Shown in pieces: positions 32,621-43,049 of a stretch of 64,000 nt of DNA (position 1 is the stretch's first letter; each line of letters opens with the position of its first letter). The DNA is from Arenicellales bacterium (GTDB taxonomy: Bacteria > Pseudomonadota > Gammaproteobacteria > Arenicellales > UBA868), in contig JASMBC010000001.1 of NCBI GenBank assembly GCA_030754035.1, forward strand, positions 53,650 through 117,649. The letters run 5' to 3'. Both the position numbers and the translations under genes were made by a program. The notes beneath the pieces are model-generated. The model saw only the letters and a program-made list of their open reading frames with translations, was not told the origin of the DNA and did not search any database.

Positions 32621-33456
32621 GCGCAGGATGGTTGATTCGAAAGCAAAGGGTCTTAGACGCCGTGAGTGTTGAAATTGAAATCTCTGGTCGGTGCCGTGCA
32701 TCGAGTGAGAACTACGCCTGGTTCAACGGAGCACTGGGGCAAGCACTGGTGCGGGCAACGGAAATGGCTGCATCTCGGTTGTTGCCGTGCCGCTACTGTG
32801 CCACAGCTCTGCAGCTTGGCCCCGGACTGGCCGATTGCCTAGTGGGGGTCGATAGCGCGCTGAAACTGTATGCTTTGCCGGCCCCACCTGAGCACGATGG
32901 AGTAGCTATTTTTACCGACTGGCAACCGTTACCCCTCGGGGCGCGGGCAGTGGACCTCATCGTGCTGCAACATACGCTGGATTTCGCGCAGGCACCACAT
33001 CAGATCCTGCGCGAAGCAGCCACGGTTCTGGCGCCGGAAGGTTACCTGTTAGTTTGCGGATTCAACCCCTTGAGCCTGTGGGGCTTACGCCGATCGCTGT
33101 CACGTTGGCCTCGGTCGATCCCATGGAACGGGCATTTCCTGACGCCTAACCGGGTGCAGGACTGGATCTCTCTGCTAGGCTTGGACCTTGCCGGTAGCCG
33201 CATGATTTTTTACCGAGCGCCAATGTCCAACGCCGGCATATTGGAGCGAAGCGCTTTCCTGGAGATTATTGGTGCTCGCTGGTGGCCGTTATTTTCGGGC
33301 GCATACCTGCTGGTTGCGCAGAAACGCCAGTTGGGATCTGGTAATGTGCTGGAGAGCCGGCGCCAAGGGGTGCGTATCAAGGCCGGAACACTCGCACCGA
33401 CAATACCCCGCAGCAGTCATTCATTCAATAGCGGTGCAGAAGGTGACAGTGTCTAA
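32614..33456 (+). CDS. YafS-like SAM-dependent methyltransferase
   Basis: DLIVLQHTLDFAQAPHQILREAATVLAPEGYLLVCGFNPLSLWGLRR resembles E. coli YafS (...SGFNPISFMGLRK...); directly upstream of rnhA-dnaQ. Confidence 0.82.
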   Translation: MVSAGWLIRKQRVLDAVSVEIEISGRCRASSENYAWFNGALGQALVRATEMAASRLLPCRYCATALQLGPGLADCLVGVDSALKLYALPAPPEHDGVAIFTDWQPLPLGARAVDLIVLQHTLDFAQAPHQILREAATVLAPEGYLLVCGFNPLSLWGLRRSLSRWPRSIPWNGHFLTPNRVQDWISLLGLDLAGSRMIFYRAPMSNAGILERSAFLEIIGARWWPLFSGAYLLVAQKRQLGSGNVLESRRQGVRIKAGTLAPTIPRSSHSFNSGAEGDSV

Positions 33457-33913
33457 TACGATCGTACAGATGTACACCGATGGTGCTTGCCGGGGCAACC
33501 CCGGCGTGGGTGGATGGGGCGTAGTTCGCCTGAGTGGTGACCAATGTACTGAGTTTAAAGGCGCTGAATCCATGACAACCAATAACCGAATGGAGCTCGT
33601 CGCCGCAATTCGGGGCCTCGAATCACTCGAGCAAGACGCCAGAGTCCAGGTATATACTGACTCCCAGTATGTTCGCAACGGTATCTTGGAGTGGATGAGG
33701 AGTTGGAAAAGTAACGGTTGGCGGACCGCGGCCGGCAAACCGGTGAAAAATCGTGATCTCTGGCTAGTCCTGGATGAAGCCTCCGGATGTCGTCAGGTCG
33801 AGTGGCGTTGGGTGCGGGGGCATGCCGGGAATTCAGGCAATGAGCGTGCGGACGCGCTCGCCAATACAGCCATTGATGAATACCTGGCCAGCGTGGCTAG
33901 AAGGCAGCGATGA
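33449..33913 (+). CDS. rnhA: Ribonuclease HI
   Basis: VQMYTDGACRGNPGVGGWGVVR; MTTNNRMELVAAIRGLE; WVRGHAGNSGNERADALAN. GTG start (33449 or 33443). Confidence 0.96.
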   Translation: MSNTIVQMYTDGACRGNPGVGGWGVVRLSGDQCTEFKGAESMTTNNRMELVAAIRGLESLEQDARVQVYTDSQYVRNGILEWMRSWKSNGWRTAAGKPVKNRDLWLVLDEASGCRQVEWRWVRGHAGNSGNERADALANTAIDEYLASVARRQR

Positions 33914-34614
33914 GGCTAGTCGTACTCGATACCGAAACCACGGGCCTGGAAATCAGGGAAGGTCACCGGGTCATAGAGATCGGCTGTGTGGAGCTCGTCA
34001 ATCGCCGCCACACCCAGAATCGGTTCCATGCTTTCATTAATCCAGAAAGGAGTATTGATGTAGGGGCTTTGGAAGTGCACGGCATCACCGAGGATTTCTT
34101 GGCAGACAAACCGGTTTTCACCGAGATTATCGTGGAATTTATTAATTTTATTTCCGGCGCCGAGGTGATTATTCACAACGCCCCCTTTGATTTGAGTTTT
34201 CTCAATAGCGAATTCGAGCGAGCCCGGGAGAAGCGCCGGCTTGACGAGTTGTGTACGGTGACAGATAGCCTGCAACTTGCCCGCCAATTGCACCCGGGTC
34301 AGCGCAATAGCCTGGACGCTCTCTGCCGTCGTTACGACGTAGATAATGCAGAGCGCACACTGCATGGGGCGTTACTCGACGCCGAGATTCTAGCCGATGT
34401 CTATTTGGCCATGACCGGCGGTCAGTCCGACATAAGTTTTGAGACCCCGGCAAGGCACTCAGGTCAACGACGGGTCGGGCCAACTCGGGACGCGTCCGGT
34501 AGCGTTGTCGAAGTCGTCCGGGCCAGTCCGCAAGAGCTCAAAGAGCATCAGCGGTGGATCGAATTGCTTGGTGAGCACTGCGTGTGGACCCAAACTAGCA
34601 ATGATCCCGATTGA
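33910..34614 (+). CDS. dnaQ: DNA polymerase III epsilon subunit
   Basis: MRLVVLDTETTGLEIREGHRVIEIGCVELVNR; IIHNAPFDLSFLNSEF. Confidence 0.97.
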   Translation: MRLVVLDTETTGLEIREGHRVIEIGCVELVNRRHTQNRFHAFINPERSIDVGALEVHGITEDFLADKPVFTEIIVEFINFISGAEVIIHNAPFDLSFLNSEFERAREKRRLDELCTVTDSLQLARQLHPGQRNSLDALCRRYDVDNAERTLHGALLDAEILADVYLAMTGGQSDISFETPARHSGQRRVGPTRDASGSVVEVVRASPQELKEHQRWIELLGEHCVWTQTSNDPD

Positions 34615-34763
34615 CTGTACGGTTTAACTGAGGCCGGGGCTTGGTCCGCCGGTATTAGTTGCAGTGCGTGGCCGCTTCCAGGGAACGTGGTTTGACGTAG
34701 AATCGAACCGATTGCCATGGAGGAGGCCTGGATGCCGCAATTTCTTGGTTTGTTAAGGAGAGC

Positions 34764-36704
34764 ATGATGAGTGAAGAACGTGTGTACCCTATCGATGCAG
34801 CTTTCGCCGCAAAAGCCCACTTAAACGAGAGTCAGTACTGGGAAATGTACCAGCGCTCGATCAGCGATTCTGACAAATTCTGGTCGGAACAGGCTGAAAC
34901 ATTTGTCACCTGGTTCAAAAAATGGGACCGTGTTAGCAACTGCGATTTTCGGGAGGGGCGGATTCGCTGGTTTGAGGGTGCTACGCTGAACGTCTCCTAT
35001 AACTGCTTAGATCGGCACTTGGAGTCCCGCGGTGATCAGGTTGCGATCATTTGGGAGGGCGATGATCCGTCGGAAGATCAGAAAATTACCTACCGGGAGT
35101 TGCACGAGCAGGTCTGCCGGTTCGCCAATGTCCTTAGATCGCGTGGAGTGGGTAAGGGAGACTGTGTCTCGATTTACATGCCGATGGTACCAGAGGCGGC
35201 AGTGGCGATGCTGGCATGTGCCCGGGTCGGAGCCATTCATTCCGTGGTGTTCGGTGGCTTTTCACCAGACGCATTGCGTGGCCGGATCCTGGATTCAGAC
35301 TGCCGGGTCATCATCACAGCCGACGAAGGGCCGCGTGGTGGCAAACCAGTACCACTGAAGGCCAATGTGGAGTCAGCCCTTGTGGGCTGCCCGGAGGTTC
35401 ACACGACAATTGTGGTCCGTCGGACTGGCGCAAAAATACCCTTAGGCGGTGATCGTGACGTGTGGTACGACGAGGCTATGGCGGCGGCCGATGCCGAGTG
35501 CGTGGCTGAGCCGATGGATGCTGAGGATCCACTATTCATCCTTTATACCTCAGGCTCGACTGGCAAACCCAAGGGTGTACTGCACACGACTGGCGGGTAT
35601 CAGTTGTATACAGCAATGACCCACCACTACGTTTTTGATTATCACGAAGGGGACGTCTATTGGTGTACAGCTGATGTTGGCTGGATCACGGGCCACAGTT
35701 ACATCCTCTATGGTCCACTGGCAAATGGTGCCACTACGCTGATGTTCGAGGGCGTGCCTACCTACCCCGATGCGAGCCGTTTTTGGCAGGTGGTTGACAA
35801 GCACCAAGTAAACATTTTTTACACAGCGCCAACCGCGATAAGGGCGCTCATGGGCCAGGGTGATAAGCCAGTAACACGCACCAGCCGTTCCAGCGTGCGC
35901 TTGCTTGGAACTGTGGGGGAGCCCATCAATCCAGAGGCTTGGGAGTGGTACTACCGAGTGGTGGGCGATAGCCGTTGCCCGATCGTGGATACGTGGTGGC
36001 AGACCGAAACTGGCGGTATTTTAATTACGCCCCTGCCGGGCGCTATCGACCTGAAGCCTGGTTCTGCTACTCGGCCATTTTTCGGTATCCAGCCGGCGCT
36101 ACTCGATGGTGATGGCAAAGAACTCGAGGGAGCAGCTTCGGGTAACCTGGTCATCCGGCAGTCCTGGCCGGGGCAGATGCGCACGATCTTCGGTGACCAT
36201 GAGCGCTTTATCCAGACGTACCTGGCGACTTATCCGGGTTCCTACATGACCGGCGACGGGGCTCGCCGGGATAAGGATGGTTATTTCTGGATTACTGGAC
36301 GAGTCGATGACGTCATCAACGTGTCCGGCCACCGTATGGGTACAGCCGAGGTCGAAAGTGCGCTGGTACTGCACGACCGGGTGGCCGAGGCAGCAGTGGT
36401 GGGATACCCTCACGAGATCAAGGGGCAGGGTATCTACGCCTATGTTACGTTGATGGCGGGGGTCGAAGCGACTGACGGGCTGCGCACTGAATTGGTCCAA
36501 CTGGTCCGCAAGGAAATTGGCCCGATCGCTAGCCCAGATATTATCCAGTGGGCCCCAGGGTTGCCTAAAACGCGCTCGGGCAAGATTATGCGCAGGATTC
36601 TGCGCAAGATCGCAGCCAACGAATTGGACGACCTTGGCGATACCTCGACGCTAGCCGATCCTTCGGTAATGGAAGACCTGGTAGCGGGACGGGAAAACGC
36701 CTGA
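34764..36704 (+). CDS. acs: Acetyl-CoA synthetase
   Basis: [33 protein letters not shown]-terminal [17 protein letters not shown]. Confidence 0.97.
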   Translation: MMSEERVYPIDAAFAAKAHLNESQYWEMYQRSISDSDKFWSEQAETFVTWFKKWDRVSNCDFREGRIRWFEGATLNVSYNCLDRHLESRGDQVAIIWEGDDPSEDQKITYRELHEQVCRFANVLRSRGVGKGDCVSIYMPMVPEAAVAMLACARVGAIHSVVFGGFSPDALRGRILDSDCRVIITADEGPRGGKPVPLKANVESALVGCPEVHTTIVVRRTGAKIPLGGDRDVWYDEAMAAADAECVAEPMDAEDPLFILYTSGSTGKPKGVLHTTGGYQLYTAMTHHYVFDYHEGDVYWCTADVGWITGHSYILYGPLANGATTLMFEGVPTYPDASRFWQVVDKHQVNIFYTAPTAIRALMGQGDKPVTRTSRSSVRLLGTVGEPINPEAWEWYYRVVGDSRCPIVDTWWQTETGGILITPLPGAIDLKPGSATRPFFGIQPALLDGDGKELEGAASGNLVIRQSWPGQMRTIFGDHERFIQTYLATYPGSYMTGDGARRDKDGYFWITGRVDDVINVSGHRMGTAEVESALVLHDRVAEAAVVGYPHEIKGQGIYAYVTLMAGVEATDGLRTELVQLVRKEIGPIASPDIIQWAPGLPKTRSGKIMRRILRKIAANELDDLGDTSTLADPSVMEDLVAGRENA

Positions 36705-36758
36705 TCTTCTGCGCAGTGGTTTGTTAACCCCCTGGCAAAGCTGCCGTAGTAAGCAGCC

Positions 36759-36862
36759 TTGCTTCGATAGTGCCCGGCGGATAAAATTCGCGCCCGAGCG
36801 CTATTTCAATTCACTCCTTGCCTCACCGCGGTGCGGGAGGCTATTAGCCGAAAGGAGGCCTC
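36759..36862 (+). promoter_or_regulatory. rpsF promoter and 5' leader with candidate S6:S18-type hairpin
   Basis: TTGCTT (36759-36764), 17 bp, TAAAAT (36782-36787), CGCGCC discriminator; hairpin GCCTC-A-CCGC-GGT-GCGG-GAGGC at 36820-36841; GAGGCCTC palindrome over the ribosome-binding site. Confidence 0.5.
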
Positions 36863-37414
36863 ATGCGACATTACGAAGTCGTTTTCCTCGTGCATCCAGA
36901 CCAGAGCGAGCAGGTTTCGGCGATGGTCGACAAGTACCGTACCCTGATCGAAAACAACGGTGGACAGATACATCGTCTGGAAGATTGGGGCCGGCGGCAG
37001 CTGGCTTACCTGATTGGCAAGGTACACAAGGCCCACTACGTGCTCATGAATATTGAGTGTGACCAGGTCACCATCGATGAAATCACTAACATGTTCAAGT
37101 TTAGCGATGCAGTGATTCGCAATCTGGTCATCAAGATGGACCGTGCGGTGGTCGAGGCGTCTCCGCTGGCGCAGTCTGCTGATGATGGCGAGTCTGTCGA
37201 GGATGAAGCGTTGCCGTCTGAGACTGAGGCGAGTCCCGCTGATACGGTGGTTGCAGACAGTGCAACTGTAGCTGGGGTAGAGGCCGAAGTAACGGCTGGT
37301 GAGTCGACAGAGGTGCCGGCAGAAGATCTTCACGATGTGCAGGCTAATAATGGTGACGAGACAGCAGCCGAGATCGCGACTCAGGCCGCCGAAGAAAATA
37401 AGGAGGTTACCTAA
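36863..37414 (+). CDS. rpsF: Ribosomal protein S6 with long acidic C-terminal extension
   Basis: [51 protein letters not shown]...[10 protein letters not shown] then a roughly 80-aa acidic tail. Confidence 0.97.
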   Translation: MRHYEVVFLVHPDQSEQVSAMVDKYRTLIENNGGQIHRLEDWGRRQLAYLIGKVHKAHYVLMNIECDQVTIDEITNMFKFSDAVIRNLVIKMDRAVVEASPLAQSADDGESVEDEALPSETEASPADTVVADSATVAGVEAEVTAGESTEVPAEDLHDVQANNGDETAAEIATQAAEENKEVT

Positions 37415-37638
37415 TGGCGAGATTCAGTCGTCGCCGGAAATATTGTCGATTTACTGCCCTTGGCGTAGACCAGATCGATTACAAGGACTTGGATACGTTG
37501 CGGGGCTATGTTAGCGAAACTGGCAAGATCATCCCGAGTCGCAACACCGGTACCAAGGCACGTTACCAGCGTCAACTTGCCAGCGCGATCAAGCGAGCCC
37601 GGTTCCTGGCATTACTACCGTACAGTGACCAGCACTGA
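37414..37638 (+). CDS. rpsR: Ribosomal protein S18
   Basis: [70 protein letters not shown]. Confidence 0.98.
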   Translation: MARFSRRRKYCRFTALGVDQIDYKDLDTLRGYVSETGKIIPSRNTGTKARYQRQLASAIKRARFLALLPYSDQH

Positions 37639-37652
37639 CAGGAGTTCAGGCG

Positions 37653-38177
37653 ATGGAACTTATACTGTTGGAAAAAATTCAAAATCTTGGAGACCTGGGT
37701 GATTTGGTCAAGGTCAAGGCCGGGTATGGTCGCAATTACCTGGTTCCTTATGGCAAGGCTGTCCCGGCGACCGCAGCTGCCAAAGATGAGGTCGACAAAC
37801 GGCGGCGGGAGTTAGCGAAACTCGATGCTCAGCGCCATGATGCTGCACAGGCAAAAGCGGTCCTATTACCTGATAGAGTGAGCGTAACCCGCCGGGCCGG
37901 GGAAGCAGGCAGGTTGTTCGGCTCAGTCTCGGCTGTTGATATCGTGGAACTGCTGCAGGCTGCGGAATTGTCCGTACAGCGGGCCGAAATCGACATGCCG
38001 ATGGGGCCAATAAAGGAGCTGGGCGAGCACCAGGTCAATGTCATCCTTCACCCGGAGATACAGCGACCGCTTACGGTTGTCGTGGTGCCAGAAGAGGTCC
38101 CGGAAATTGCGCCGAGCGAGGCATCGGAAGGCTTATCGGCAATTGCGCCGCAACCGGTAACCGAATCCGGGGACTAA
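37653..38177 (+). CDS. rplI: Ribosomal protein L9 with C-terminal extension
   Basis: MELILLEKIQNLGDLGDLVKVKAGYGRNYLVPYGKAV. Confidence 0.97.
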   Translation: MELILLEKIQNLGDLGDLVKVKAGYGRNYLVPYGKAVPATAAAKDEVDKRRRELAKLDAQRHDAAQAKAVLLPDRVSVTRRAGEAGRLFGSVSAVDIVELLQAAELSVQRAEIDMPMGPIKELGEHQVNVILHPEIQRPLTVVVVPEEVPEIAPSEASEGLSAIAPQPVTESGD

Positions 38178-38307
38178 AGCGGCAGGCTATTGTTGCCCGT
38201 GGCCGGGCGGTAAAGACCGGCTATTGCCGCCGTTGCCGTAGCCGGAAGTCTGCGCTACTCTGCAGATTCCGAGCCTGCCAGTGCTGAACCGTCAAATCGG
38301 GCGCTAA

Positions 38308-39693
38308 ATGCAGAACCCCCAACCCGCTACTACCGCCGCACCGTCGATCCTACGGCTGCCACCGCAGGCGCAGGAGGCGGAACAGTCGGTCCTGGGCGGC
38401 CTCTTGCTTGATTCCCGTCGTTGGGAAGAGATCGCTGAGACCGTAAACGCCGAAGACTTTTACGCTCGCCCCCACCGCAAGATATTTAGCGCGATCCAAG
38501 CGTTGCACGAAGCAGGGGAAGCGGTCGATGTGGTAACGACTTCGGAGTGGCTGGCAAACAATGGCATCCTTGAGAAAGCCGGAGGGCTGCCTTATCTGGG
38601 CGAATTAGCCAATAACACTCCGGGTACGGCCAACGTTATGGCTTATGCGCGGATTGTTCGGGAGCGTTCGGTTCTCCGGCGCCTAATCGATGCAGCCTCC
38701 CAGATCTCGGAAAAAGCTTACAGTCCAGATGGTCTCGATATTGGCGCGCTCATCGACTACGCCGAGAAACTGGTCTTCGATATTTCCGAGTCTGACCGTC
38801 GCCAGACACCGGGTTTCCAACCTTTACAGGGACTGTTAACTCAGGCTGTCGACCGGATCGAAGAACTGTATGAATCCGATGAGTCCATTACCGGGGTACC
38901 TACCGGGTTTAAAGACCTTGACGAATTGACTGCAGGCCTGCAAAGGGCAGATCTAGTGGTGATAGCAGGTCGCCCTTCGATGGGTAAGACCAGCTTGGCG
39001 ATGAACATCGCCGAAAACGCGGCAGTTGGCAGCAAGTTGCCGGTCGCAGTATTCAGTATGGAGATGCCGGGGCAGCAACTGGCGATGCGGATGCTTGCCT
39101 CCCTGGGGCGGATCAATGCCCACCGAGTTCGCACCGGCCGGCTGAGCCAGGAAGATTGGCCGCGGCTGACCTCAGCGGTCGGGTTGCTGGACGAGGCCCC
39201 GGTTTTCATCGATGACACTCCTGCGCTGACACCGTTAGAGTTGCGTTCACGGGTTCGACGTTTGACTCGAGATAAAGGTCAACTCGGCCTGATCGTGGTC
39301 GATTACCTGCAATTGATGCAGACCGGGGACAACAGCGAGAATCGCGCGGTCGAGGTCGCAAATATTACCCGTGCGCTGAAAGTCCTTGCTAAGGAATCCA
39401 TGGTTCCGGTGGTAGTGTTGTCGCAGCTCAATCGTGGCCTTGAGCAGCGCCCCAATAAACGCCCAATCATGTCGGATCTTCGGGAATCGGGCGCCATTGA
39501 GCAAGACGCTGATGTCATTGTCTTTATCTATCGCGACGAAGTTTATAACGAAGACAGCTCAGACAAGGGCACGGCGGAGTTGATCGTTGCAAAACAGCGG
39601 AACGGCCCAATCGGGACCGTGCGTCTGACCTTCCTTGGCGAGTACACCCGCTTTGAAAACTACGTCGCGGCCTTTGCCGATTCGAGGTATTAA
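38308..39693 (+). CDS. dnaB: Replicative DNA helicase
   Basis: PPQAQEAEQSVLGGLLLD; VVIAGRPSMGKTSLAMNIAENAA; LIVVDYLQLM. Confidence 0.98.
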   Translation: MQNPQPATTAAPSILRLPPQAQEAEQSVLGGLLLDSRRWEEIAETVNAEDFYARPHRKIFSAIQALHEAGEAVDVVTTSEWLANNGILEKAGGLPYLGELANNTPGTANVMAYARIVRERSVLRRLIDAASQISEKAYSPDGLDIGALIDYAEKLVFDISESDRRQTPGFQPLQGLLTQAVDRIEELYESDESITGVPTGFKDLDELTAGLQRADLVVIAGRPSMGKTSLAMNIAENAAVGSKLPVAVFSMEMPGQQLAMRMLASLGRINAHRVRTGRLSQEDWPRLTSAVGLLDEAPVFIDDTPALTPLELRSRVRRLTRDKGQLGLIVVDYLQLMQTGDNSENRAVEVANITRALKVLAKESMVPVVVLSQLNRGLEQRPNKRPIMSDLRESGAIEQDADVIVFIYRDEVYNEDSSDKGTAELIVAKQRNGPIGTVRLTFLGEYTRFENYVAAFADSRY

Positions 39694-40760
39694 TGCAATG
39701 GGGGACGGCGGCGGTCATTGACCGCCAGGCGCTGCAGCATAACTGCCGGCGGGTCCGAGAGTTGGCGGGAAGTGTGTCCGTTGCGGCCGTGATTAAGGCT
39801 GATGCCTACGGCCATGGCGCAGCAATTGCGGTACAAGCGATGGTCGATTATGTTGACGCATTTGCGGTCGCCACGGTGGCGGAAGGTGTTGCGTTGCGTG
39901 AGACAGGCTACCAGGGGTCGATCTGGGTATTGATGGGTTTCGCCGATCCTGATGAGCAACGTCTCTGCCTGGAGCAGCGACTGTACACTGTGATCAACCA
40001 CCGCAGGCAATTGTGCGAACTTGGCTTTGCGAGCTCGGCCCGGCTCGGGATCATCCCTGAGATTGATACCGGGATGGGCCGGCTAGGTCTTAACCCCCAA
40101 GGCGGCGAACTGCAGGAACTTGCGAGTAATGGCCGGGTTGAGGTGATTGCGGTGATGTCGCACCTAGCGGGTGCTGACGAGGGAAATCACGTACAGGTAC
40201 AGAGGCAGTACCGCGAATTCATCGTGGCGAGCGCCGTTTTCAAGGCGCCACGCAGCCTTGCTAATTCTGCAGCGACCCTGGATTGGCCGCTGACTCATCT
40301 GGACTGGGTTCGGCCAGGAATCATGCTTTACGGGGCGGTACCGCACCCGGGGCGGACCGGTGCAGAATTCAACCTACGCCCGGCCATGCAGTTGTTGGGG
40401 CGTTTGCAAGGGATACGGCGGATGCGTCGGGGCGATACTGTCGGTTATGGTAGTGAGTGGACCTGTCCCGCGGATATGCCGGTAGGGCTGGTCAGGTGCG
40501 GATATGCCGATGGCTACCCCAGAAAAGTTGGCGCTGGGGCGTTCGTGTGGCTGGCTGGAAAAGGCTGCCCGCTTATCGGCCGGATATCAATGGACTCGCT
40601 GTGTGTCGACCTACGCGGGGCAGGCCAGGTCGAGTCGGGAGCAGAAGTGGAATTGTGGGGTCCAAATATTCCAGTGGAACAGGTTGCAGCTTGGGCCGGG
40701 ACGATCCCTCATGACTTGTTGTGCGGAATCGGTCCGCGAGTGCAGCGGCTGGTTATCTAA
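39693..40760 (+). CDS. alr: Alanine racemase
   Basis: AAVIKADAYGHGAAIAVQAM (PLP Lys); IDTGMGRLG; RPGIMLYGA. Confidence 0.97.
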   Translation: MQWGTAAVIDRQALQHNCRRVRELAGSVSVAAVIKADAYGHGAAIAVQAMVDYVDAFAVATVAEGVALRETGYQGSIWVLMGFADPDEQRLCLEQRLYTVINHRRQLCELGFASSARLGIIPEIDTGMGRLGLNPQGGELQELASNGRVEVIAVMSHLAGADEGNHVQVQRQYREFIVASAVFKAPRSLANSAATLDWPLTHLDWVRPGIMLYGAVPHPGRTGAEFNLRPAMQLLGRLQGIRRMRRGDTVGYGSEWTCPADMPVGLVRCGYADGYPRKVGAGAFVWLAGKGCPLIGRISMDSLCVDLRGAGQVESGAEVELWGPNIPVEQVAAWAGTIPHDLLCGIGPRVQRLVI

Positions 40761-42124
40761 TGGCACGCAGCGGGAGTCGGCTGATCTACGACTGCGAGGC
40801 TTGTGGCGCGCAGTTCGGGAAATGGAGTGGCCAGTGTCCCGACTGCAACGGCTGGAACACATTGGCGGAGCGCTCGCCATCGCTCGCTCGGGGCCTACGT
40901 TCGGGCCCCGGGGTGTCGCTGCCCCGGCCGGTGACACTCGCTTCAGTTCGGGCTGGACAGGTCGAGCGAACTCGAATCGGCCTGTCTGAACTGGACCGAG
41001 TTCTCGGCGGCGGCTTGGTGCCCGGTTCAGTTGTGTTGCTTGGGGGTGAGCCGGGTATCGGTAAGAGTACGCTGGCCTTACAGTGTTCCGCCCTGGTCGC
41101 GGTCTCGCAGCGCACGCTCTATGTCTCGGGCGAGGAGTCACTGGAACAGTTGGGGCTGCGGGCCCGGCGGATGGAACTAGAGCATGCCGAAGTGCCGGCA
41201 ATGGCAGAAAATCGATTGGAATTGGTACTGGCTGCGGCCGATCAGGAGGCGTGTCAATTCCTAGTAGTGGATTCCATCCAGGCTTTGTACAGTGAACGGG
41301 TCGAATCTTCACCCGGCAGTATCAGCCAGATTCGCGAATGCGCAGATCAGCTGATCCGTTTCGCCAAAAGATCGGGTACAGCGCTGCTCCTGATCGGGCA
41401 TGTGACTAAAGAAGGGGTCTTGGCCGGGCCAAAGTTGTTGGAGCACCTGGTCGATACGGTGCTCTATTTCGAAGGTGATAGCGGTAGCCGCTACCGCCTG
41501 GTCCGGGCTTTCAAGAACCGGTTTGGTGCAGTTAATGAAGTGGGAGTGTTCGCCATGACTGATCGTGGCTTGAAAGTGGTCAGTAATCCATCGGCGATTT
41601 TTCTATCCCGTGGTCGGGTAGACAAGCCGGGAAGCATGGTCATGGTAACCCAGGAAGGCACCCGTCCCCTGCTGGTCGAGGTGCAGGCACTGGTCGACGG
41701 CTCATCTTTGGCGAATCCCAGGCGGTTGTGCGTGGGGCTTGATGGGAATCGGCTAGGCATGTTGCTGGCCGTACTGCACCGGCATGGCGGTATCGCACTC
41801 GCCGGGCATGACGTTTTCATAAATGTTGCGGGCGGCGTACGGGTCACTGAGACAGCGGCTGACGTAGCCATGGTTGCAGCGGTCGCATCCAGTCATTTTG
41901 ATCGAGTAATTCCTTCTGATACCGCGTGCTTCGGAGAGCTCGGACTGTCAGGAGAAATCAGGCCGGTACAAAAAGGAGAGGAACGCCTCGCCGAGGCGGC
42001 GAAACTGGGGTTTAAGAGAGCTCTGATTCCGCAGGCCAACCGTATTCGAAAGCCGCCGGCTGGCCTCGAGATAGTACCGTTGCGGACGGTCTCTGATTTG
42101 CTGGAACAGATCGATACCCCATAA
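40760..42124 (+). CDS. radA: DNA repair protein RadA
   Basis: CEACGAQFGKWSGQCPDCNGWNTL zinc finger; LLGGEPGIGKSTLALQCSA; KNRFGAVNEVGVF. TAATG overlap with alr. Confidence 0.97.
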   Translation: MARSGSRLIYDCEACGAQFGKWSGQCPDCNGWNTLAERSPSLARGLRSGPGVSLPRPVTLASVRAGQVERTRIGLSELDRVLGGGLVPGSVVLLGGEPGIGKSTLALQCSALVAVSQRTLYVSGEESLEQLGLRARRMELEHAEVPAMAENRLELVLAAADQEACQFLVVDSIQALYSERVESSPGSISQIRECADQLIRFAKRSGTALLLIGHVTKEGVLAGPKLLEHLVDTVLYFEGDSGSRYRLVRAFKNRFGAVNEVGVFAMTDRGLKVVSNPSAIFLSRGRVDKPGSMVMVTQEGTRPLLVEVQALVDGSSLANPRRLCVGLDGNRLGMLLAVLHRHGGIALAGHDVFINVAGGVRVTETAADVAMVAAVASSHFDRVIPSDTACFGELGLSGEIRPVQKGEERLAEAAKLGFKRALIPQANRIRKPPAGLEIVPLRTVSDLLEQIDTP

Positions 42125-42199
42125 CAGTACGGCAATACCCGCCGAGTAACAGGCTCCGGTTATTTCTCCTTCGCAGTTCTGGGGCCAAGTGCAATGCTG

Positions 42200-43018
42200 T
42201 TAGATATCGCGAAGCAGTTGATTAATACCCACCTTTGCCCGTGTTTTTTCATCCACTTGTTTTACGATCACCGCACAGTACAGGCTGTGTGAGCCATCGC
42301 TTGCCGGTAGTGACCCTGATACAACCACGGAACCAGCTGGGATGCGACCATAGTTAATTTCTCCAGTCGAACGATTGAATATTCTGGTGCTTTGCCCTAG
42401 ATAGACGCCCATTGAAACTACCGAGCCTTGCTCAACGATAACACCTTCGACAACTTCGCTGCGTGCACCGATAAAACAGTTGTCCTCGATGATGGTAGGC
42501 GCTGCTTGCAAAGGTTCCAGCACGCCACCGATGCCGACCCCGCCGGACAGATGCACGTTTTTACCGATCTGGGCACAGGAGCCTACTGTTGCCCAGGTGT
42601 CGACCATGGTGCCACTGTCAACAAAGGCGCCTATATTCACATAACTGGGCATTAAGATAACCCCGGAACCAAGGTAGGCCCCACGGCGCACCATAGCTGG
42701 TGGCACAACCCGGACTCCACCAGACTCGAACTGGGCCCGATCATAGCTAGCGAACTTGGCCGGAACCTTGTCGAAATAACGGGTTTCCCCGCCGTCGAGC
42801 GTTTCATTTCCACGCAGCGCGAAGAAGAGCAAAACTGCTTTTTTCAGCCACTCGTTCACTACCCAGCCTTGCTTGCTGGGTTCTGCGACCCGCAGGTCAC
42901 CGCGGTCGAGCAGGGTAATAGTTTGCTCGATGGCATCGGCTACTTGTGGCGGAAAATCACCGCCATAATCGGCTCGGTTGGCAAAGGCGGTCTCTATGAC
43001 CGATTTCAGGTCGTTCAT
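42200..43018 (-). CDS. dapD: 2,3,4,5-tetrahydropyridine-2,6-dicarboxylate N-succinyltransferase
   Basis: [67 protein letters not shown]. Start at MNDLKSVIE. Confidence 0.97.
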   Translation of the reverse strand: MNDLKSVIETAFANRADYGGDFPPQVADAIEQTITLLDRGDLRVAEPSKQGWVVNEWLKKAVLLFFALRGNETLDGGETRYFDKVPAKFASYDRAQFESGGVRVVPPAMVRRGAYLGSGVILMPSYVNIGAFVDSGTMVDTWATVGSCAQIGKNVHLSGGVGIGGVLEPLQAAPTIIEDNCFIGARSEVVEGVIVEQGSVVSMGVYLGQSTRIFNRSTGEINYGRIPAGSVVVSGSLPASDGSHSLYCAVIVKQVDEKTRAKVGINQLLRDI

Positions 43019-43049
43019 TATGAATGCCCTATAAATAACTGTTAAACCG

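Noticed and set aside
38178-38307. GCCCG-TGGC-CGGGC hairpin after rplI as terminator
   Set aside because: Short stem without a following T-run; dnaB is probably co-transcribed.
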